Assembly (NCBI GenBank): GCA_021464245.1 | Contig: JADCRB010000035.1 | Coordinates: forward strand, 124,001 to 188,000 | Direction: 5' to 3' | Length of the DNA stretch: 64,000 bases | DNA from: Carallia brachiata | Lineage: Eukaryota; Streptophyta; Magnoliopsida; Malpighiales; Rhizophoraceae | Part shown: positions 59,198-64,000 of the stretch, in pieces | Position numbering within the stretch: position 1 is the stretch's first letter | How the letters are laid out: every line of letters starts with the position of its first letter | Made by a program: the position numbers and the translations under genes | Notes under the pieces: generated by a model | Databases searched by the model: none | Told to the model about the DNA's origin: nothing | The model's input: only the letters and a program-made list of their open reading frames with translations

Positions 59198-62100
59198 ATG
59201 CAGAAGCTGCTGCAACGGACCCCTTCAATCTCCTCCTCCTTTTCCACTTCTTTTAGTGCCAGTTTTCTCGCTTCTTTCGCATTTAATAACAGACCCACAA
59301 AGGCCAACGGCTTGAACGGCTTTCTCTCTTTTACCTCCAAGTCTTTCACTTCAACCTCAATAATGCCGGCTTCCACCGCTTTCTCTGTCGCCGGCGGTAC
59401 TGGGTCCTCTCTCGCCGCGTGGGCACCTCCGTGGCTAAAAGGGCAGCTGTCGTGCCCTCAACAAGGGCCGACGGCATCTGCCGCTGCGCAGTTGACAACA
59501 AAGCGGCTGTTACGACGGGGAAGAGTCCGTTGAGGGGATGGGTGGCTGTGAGGCCTGCCTGGTACTGTACAGTGGCGGGGACAGATGGGTCCGTGACGGC
59601 AGCCGCGGCCGCGTCTGCGTTGGCGGTGGAAGGGCTGAAGAGTTCTGACGGTGACAAGGGCGGCGAGAAAGGGGATAAGGGTGTGAGGTTGAATAGGCGG
59701 CAGAAGGGGTCTGGTGAGATGGTTACTAACGCTGATTTGTTGACAATTCCAGGGGTTGGACCCAAGAATTTGAGGAAGCTGGTGGAGAAAGGGTTTCGAA
59801 GAATGGCGGAGCTCAAGCAGCTGTACAAGGATAAGGTCTGTTTTTCCTTTTTTTTGCTTCTTGTTTTCTTAAAGATTTTGACTTTTGAAAATCATGTCTA
59901 TGGTAGTCGATTTAACTGCAGGGCTGTTTCTTGTGGTTCTAGTTGTTAGTTCTTTTGTTTTTCGAGGATTATCTCTTGTTCTGAGCATATTGTGCTAGAA
60001 ATATGTGATCTTCAAGTAGTTGTGTCTCCTAGAAGCTGACTTGTTCGTTTGATGGATTTGGTAGATGCTGTTGGTATTTGGCCATTTTATAATTCATTGT
60101 AATTCAAATTTATGAGAAAATTATTCTTGCATTTTAAGTTTGAGCTCACCGGTAGGCCAGAGAGTGCAATCCTATGTTCAATGTGAACAGAGGAAGGTAC
60201 ATAACTTCCTTTCGCAAATTGGTTTTGTTGGCATTATACTAACAAGGATTCTGTGACAAACAATGCAGTTTCTTGGGAAGTCAAATGAGACTATGGTGGA
60301 ATATTTACAGAGTTCTGTGGGAATAATTCACAGAAATCATGCTGAGAGCATAACAACTTTCATCAAAGAAAGTGTGGATAAAGAGTTAAAGGATTTAAAC
60401 TCTGACATGAAGCCCACAGGCAAGAAGCAAATAACATTTTGTGTTGAGGGAAACATTAGCGTGGGGAAGACAACATTCCTTCAGAGAATAGTTAGCGATA
60501 CAATAGAGCTCCGAGATCTTGTTGAGGTGGTTCCTGAGCCCATTGATAAGTGGCAGGACATTGGGCCTGATCACTTTAATATACTTGATGCGTTCTATGC
60601 TGAGCCCCACAGGTATGCATACACCTTTCAGAACTATGTGTTCGTCACGAGGGTGATGCAGGAAAGAGAATCATCTGGTGGAGTGAAGCCTCTAAGATTG
60701 ATGGAGAGGAGTGTTTTCAGTGACAGGATGGTAAGCATCTGATAAATTTTTAGTTCCTCTCGTCCAGGACAGATTCACAGTTGGTATTGCAGATTGTGTA
60801 TATTGTTTTAAAGTTTCTCAAATAGCATAAATTTGTCATGTGTTATGTCATATTTGTCTTTTGCCTTTCTCTGTGAAAATGAGGAAACAAATTTGCAGGG
60901 ATTTTGGGGAAAGTGGTCTATATTGATTATGAACGGGCATTCAAAGCCTTGCATTTTCTTTCTCAGTTGATTGATTCCTTCCAAAGAGGAAGAAAACCCT
61001 AGTATTGTAGAGTTTCAAGCATGATGCATTTTGATCTCATTGTTACTTAATAAAGGTCTTTGTACGAGCCGTGCATGAAGCTAAATGGATGAATGAGATG
61101 GAGATCAGCATATATGACTCATGGTTTGATCCTGTTGTCTCGGTTTTGCCTGGGCTCATTCCTGATGGTTTCATCTATCTTAGGGCAAGCCCTGATACTT
61201 GCCACCACAGAATGAAGCTAAGAAAGAGAACAGAAGAGGGTGGAGTCTCCCTAGACTATCTTCGTGATCTGCATGAGAAGCATGAGAGCTGGCTTTTCCC
61301 TTTTCAAAGTGGCAACCATGGGGTGTTATCTGTCCATAAGCCACCTTTATCCCTAGATAACTCTTTATATCCTAATATAAGAGACAAGATGTTTTATCTT
61401 GAAGGTGATCATATGCATTCAAGCATCCAGAAGGTACGGTAATTTCTCCTGTGAAATTTGCTTTGTCAAAAAATTTGGCTTATTTTGTTTTGTTTATGAT
61501 CAGGTTCCTGCTTTGGTTCTCGACTGTGAAGCCAATATTGATTTGAATAGAGATATTGAAGCAAAGGAACAGTAAGACAGCTATTGCTTATCTAATTATC
61601 ACATTTTATACATGAACTTGGGTCTTGGTAACTATCAAGTTTCTAATCATGTGGATATGTCGAGCTGCTCCCACTTGTCTCTAGACCATTTGCTAATGAT
61701 ACTCCGGAATGTTTTTCTTGAGATTTGTGTCACTCGTGGATGAGTATTTTGTAGCTGACCACTCGTTGCATAAATATGGGTTATTGGTTATTGATTTGTT
61801 ACTTGCTTGATGTACACATCAATCATTGCATGTCACTGAGATAACGCTGAAGTTCATGACATGCACACAATCACATTTATATGGGTCATTATAATGTGAA
61901 AACTTAGTTCAAGATCTGAAGTACTAGATAGTTTGAAGTTGCATGCCATAGACTCATGCATACTCCATCCCCCTCCCCCACTCCAATCCCTACCCCCCTT
62001 CCCCTCCCAAAAAAAAAAACTCTTGCACTCATGTGTATATGTGGGCAAATTCTTTTTTTTTTTTTTTTTTTTTTTCCAAAAACTGGTTGATAGTTGTAAA

Positions 62101-62413
62101 TGGTAATTAACTGTGTCCAACTGTGTGGAAGTTTTCTTTCTTTATATCGGAGTTTCATTTGTTCTTGGTCTAATTATTTTAACAATGTGTTTTGTGAAGT
62201 TATGCACGCCAAGTTGCAGAGTTCTTTAAATATGTGAAGCATATGAAGGAAGTATCATCTACAAAAGATTGTGACAGAGGTGTCAGTAGCCAACGACAAG
62301 TCTTGCTTCCTCGTGAGGGTGGATTACTTTTACCAACTGGACAACACTTCCCTGAATCTGCTCTCAATTCACCAGATTTTAGAAGAGCAATGTCATTCCT
62401 GTCTGGCCAGTAG
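59198..62413 (+). CDS. Deoxyribonucleoside kinase with N-terminal helix-hairpin-helix, one frame break
   Basis: Salvage enzyme that phosphorylates deoxyribonucleosides with ATP. Exons: 59198-59835, 60269-60730, 61056-61433, 61504-61571 and 62200-62413, all GT-AG. The first exon encodes a Ser/Phe-rich presequence (MQKLLQRTPSISSSFS), likely organelle targeting, a long basic linker with RPAWYCTVAG, and a helix-hairpin-helix (LLTIPGVGPKNLRKLVEKGF). The kinase follows: P-loop GNISVGKTT, VPEPIDKWQD, Arg-containing MERSVFSDRM, an IYDSWFDPVV block, and the lid-like RKRTEEGGVSLDYL. Exon 1 is 638 nt, one short. The N-terminal frame (to about FTSTSIMPAS) and the downstream frame (RVGTSVAKRAA) differ by one missing base somewhere in about 59290-59440. 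With it restored the protein is about 586 residues, close to the size I recall for Arabidopsis At1g72040. Confidence 0.9.
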
Positions 62414-64000
62414 TTTTCTACCCTGATTTCTCTGGCCTCTGGTTGATGTAATCAAGTTCTTCTGTGAATGTAAAAATGGTTTTTAACCCCTAGCCTTTAG
62501 AGATGTAGAGTTGGATGTATATTGGATTTGGCTTGTAGTCTACTGTTTGGTTGTTGAAGCCTTATTTTCACTAGTCGTATTGAGATAGCTTTTCTTTTTC
62601 CATTGCGAACTGATCTAAGCATTTTGCACCATGCCTGAGCTCAATACAGCACAAACCAACCTTAGGGGAGGGGTTGTATTGATCAAGCGATTGTTTTCAT
62701 GGTCAATGGTAATGCTAGTGAAGAACGTGGGTTCACTTGAATCTGAACTATTCTTTTGTAGATTATCTAAACTATTTGTGTAGTTCACATCACGCAACAC
62801 TTTGTTGTTTGTTGTTTTGTTTGTTTTTTTTTTTTGGTCTTAGGTTTGGAGGGGTCACAGTTCCAAAGAATAGGAGAACGAGGAACTGACGAGGGTGGGA
62901 ACTCCTGTTAGCCATCAATGATTTTTTTATGTTGGGAGATCTGTTTCTTGAATTTGCTGTTTGAATTTTTTTTTTCTTTGTTTTTTTCTTTTGGTCAAAT
63001 GCTGTTTGAATTTGTGTTGCAGCTTGAATGTGTTTTTTTTTTCGGTCTAAACTTGAATATGTTTTCTAGGCTTATTGGAAAAATGTCTGTGTGGGCCTAT
63101 TGCAGTTGATTAAGCCATAGGCCTGGGACACCACGAGTTAGCCTGTTAAAGCGGCTTGGGCTTTATATGCCACTGATTTTCCCAAACACAGTAGTGATTG
63201 ACACACTTGGGATTGGTCCGGTTCAGGGAGAAGCAAGAACCGGGTCCGGTTATATTTTCCCGTTCAGATTAAAAAAACCAGTCTTAACTGAACTGGTTTC
63301 TCTAGTTCTAATTCTAATTTATTTTTGAACAATACTGGGTTGGTAGAGTTTAGGTACAATTAACGTAAGTAAGACGAAAATGAAATGAGTAATTAAATAA
63401 TTAAATTTATAAAAATAAAAAATAAATAAATTATTAAATTTTATTATATAAATTATACATTTATTTGTATCTTTTAAAGTTATGTCTATACATTAATACT
63501 CATTAAATTTTTCTCTCCAAAGTAACCCAGTCAGTTTTCGTGACTGATGGATGGATAGTGTCTTTGCCGGTATACAAAATTTATTGGGACGTAAAAACTT
63601 TTGTAGTCTCTGAGAGACATCCGGTAAAATTGAAACGAAGAAACTTTTGCAGACCTTACTCAAAGATCATGTGCACAAATTGAAAATTTGTCTATGTGAA
63701 AAAACTTTTGCAGACGATAAATGTCTCATTTCATATTGTGACAAAAAAAAAATCTTGGGAAAATTAACCCACCTTTTTTCTTGTTGACAATAATGTCATT
63801 TAAAAAAAAAAAAAACTTAAATTCCACGTGTAACTTTCTTTATCTTCCTGTTCGACCATTTTAGCCTTGATATGCAACTGCTTAAAAAGAAAAAAAAATT
63901 GATAATGACATTCATTCTAGAAAAGGGTCTGGTACTTATACCGAGTTAACATAATATTAATTTTTTATAAAATAAAAATTTAATATAAAATAAAAATTTA
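62414..64000. other. 3' flank of kinase gene and intergenic DNA
   Basis: The 3' UTR is probably within the first 250 bases. No further gene was recognised. At 63090-63160 there are GGGCCTA, GGCCTGGG and TTGGGCTTTATATG, which could be site II elements and a TATA-like box of a gene starting beyond the window or of a lost gene. At 63215-63300 is a small GGTCCGGTTC / GAACTGGTTTC block that resembles the ACCGGTT element family. Confidence 0.45.

Noticed and set aside
1..64000. CRISPR arrays, bacterial operons, phage or organelle DNA insertions
   Set aside because: No regularly spaced repeats, no ribosome-binding-site-led gene strings and no plastid or mitochondrial gene sequences were seen.

Overview
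This is nuclear DNA from a dicot plant. The evidence is multi-exon genes with plant GT-AG (and two GC-AG) introns, AT-rich intergenic DNA packed with MITE, SINE, TRIM and LINE debris, and genes typical of flowering plants: an NPF transporter, patellins, an AP2/ERF factor, a steroleosin and an NLR fragment. The species cannot be named. No rRNA gene, tRNA gene, CRISPR array or prokaryotic operon was seen.

Layout. An ACCGGTT-rich inverted-repeat element lies at 0.8-1.3 kb and a 5'-truncated NPF5-type transporter at 2.3-3.8 kb. About 6.5 kb of gene-poor AT-rich DNA follows. Two patellin genes sit in tandem on the minus strand (10.3-12.5 and 19.0-20.9 kb), separated by MITE, SINE and LINE remnants. 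A MIC10-like mitochondrial gene (21.9-24.1 kb, +) starts head to head with the second patellin. A dienelactone-hydrolase-like gene (25.2-26.8 kb, -) and a plastid-type alpha/beta hydrolase (29.4-35.1 kb, +, 13 exons, TRIM in intron 9) come next. An intronless ERF gene is at 38.9-39.4 kb. An HSD1-like steroleosin (40.8-44.3 kb, -) has a 1.5 kb intron holding a long foldback repeat and an NLR fragment. Then come a possible small gene (46.1 kb), LINE debris (48.3-48.9 kb), a predicted plastid membrane protein (50.3-52.3 kb, +), a broken uL18-family remnant (54.6-54.9 kb), a roughly 750-bp purine tract inside a MITE-like element, and a deoxynucleoside kinase with an N-terminal helix-hairpin-helix (59.2-62.4 kb, +).

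The order NPF5 - patellin - patellin - MIC10 matches, from memory, the Arabidopsis block At1g72120-At1g72170, so the first third looks like an old conserved block. Four otherwise intact conserved genes (second patellin, dienelactone hydrolase, alpha/beta hydrolase, deoxynucleoside kinase) each need single-base corrections to stay in frame. Nearly all are explained by one missing base, several in homopolymers, which points to consensus error in the assembly more than to real pseudogenes.

The genes do not form one pathway. The most unusual structure is the foldback repeat abutting a captured NLR coding fragment inside the HSD1-like intron. No clearly new biological system is claimed.
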